From the NCBI GenBank assembly GCA_017521425.1, contig JAFXCQ010000004.1:1-64000 (forward strand): a DNA stretch of 64,000 nucleotides, read 5' to 3'. The notes below the pieces were generated by a model. It had not been told where the DNA came from. It made no database searches and worked only from the letters and a program-made list of their open reading frames with translations. The DNA comes from Clostridia bacterium. Its GTDB lineage: Bacteria; Bacillota; Clostridia; Oscillospirales; Acutalibacteraceae. Shown piece by piece: positions 63,944 through 64,000 of the stretch (position 1 is its first letter; the number at the start of each line of letters is the position of its first letter). Position numbers and translations under genes: made by a program.

Positions 63944-64000
63944 TCTTTCCAAAATCCTTCTAGTTGTCGTAAATCAAACTTGTTTCAATCACCTATAAGG
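63923..64000 (-). CRISPR. Trailer end of a second CRISPR array (continues past the window)
   Basis: A degenerate terminal repeat (63923-63943), a 38-base spacer (63944-63981) and the start of a further repeat, GTTTCAATCACCTATAAGG, reading on the minus strand. The repeat shares the AGGTGATTGAAAC variant with the third repeat of the 53390 array, in place of AGGGGATTGAAAC. Orientation is opposite to the first array, so its leader and any cas genes would lie to the right of the window. Confidence 0.75.

Overview
The window comes from a low-GC, Gram-positive anaerobe of the class Clostridia, most likely an uncultured gut or rumen commensal. The evidence is AT-rich sequence with many GTG and TTG starts behind strong AGGAGG-type ribosome sites, pyruvate formate-lyase as a central fermentation enzyme, a four-gene bacterial glycogen cluster with both glgC and glgD, a noc-rsmG pair, a LexA repressor, and enzymes for host or plant glycans (GH38, GH31, GH2, L-fucose isomerase). 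I saw no rRNA or tRNA genes. This taxonomic call is inference from gene content.

Layout. 1-1100: a repeat element that has cut the 5' end off a MerR/TipAS regulator gene. 1117-5177 (minus): potABCD polyamine importer. 5345-7576 (plus): two methyltransferases. 7618-10083 (minus): a processive glycosyltransferase with a membrane-anchored HEAT-repeat protein. 10295-12448 (minus): luxS-tadA-CPBP protease operon, with a six-hairpin repeat element in its 5' leader. 12835-15013 (plus): zapA-dut-mnmE, convergent with noc (15218) and a five-gene minus-strand operon of rsmG, a GH31 enzyme, an FAD oxidoreductase, an amidohydrolase and a histidine phosphatase. 22547: an XRE regulator. 23210-29470 (minus): glgB-glgC-glgD-(zinc-ribbon membrane protein)-glgA. 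29799-34074 (plus): MarR regulator and a heterodimeric ABC exporter. 34248-38078: O-antigen-ligase-like protein, lexA, polysaccharide deacetylase, shikimate kinase. 38305-41245: pflB-pflA. 41363: an autoinhibited Fic enzyme.

42011-47507 is an accessory region: a minus-strand operon of two SAM methyltransferases around an alkaline-phosphatase-superfamily enzyme, preceded by a 35-codon leader ORF and a terminator that can be replaced by an antiterminator (a probable ribosome-mediated attenuator), and a divergent plus-strand GNAT/NUDIX/GNAT/NUDIX cluster. 47863-53061: a second phosphatase-superfamily gene, a propeller-plus-helical-domain protein and a GH38 alpha-mannosidase. 53062-54275 holds a short cas-less CRISPR array behind a consensus promoter, followed by a patchwork of heptanucleotide tandem tracts, broken CRISPR repeats and palindromic elements. 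54276-63543: acyl-CoA ligase, SurA-like lipoprotein, nitroreductase, mnmG, GH2 enzyme and fucI. 63544-64000 repeats the patchwork in inverted orientation and enters the trailer end of a second CRISPR array that runs off the window.

The strongest candidates for something undescribed are (i) the leader-peptide attenuator at 44761-45002, (ii) three kinds of hairpin-rich mobile repeats, one of them (57050-57322) supplying the stop codon of one gene and abutting the start of the next, and (iii) the CRISPR trailers built from shuffled modules with CRISPR-repeat fragments at their joints.
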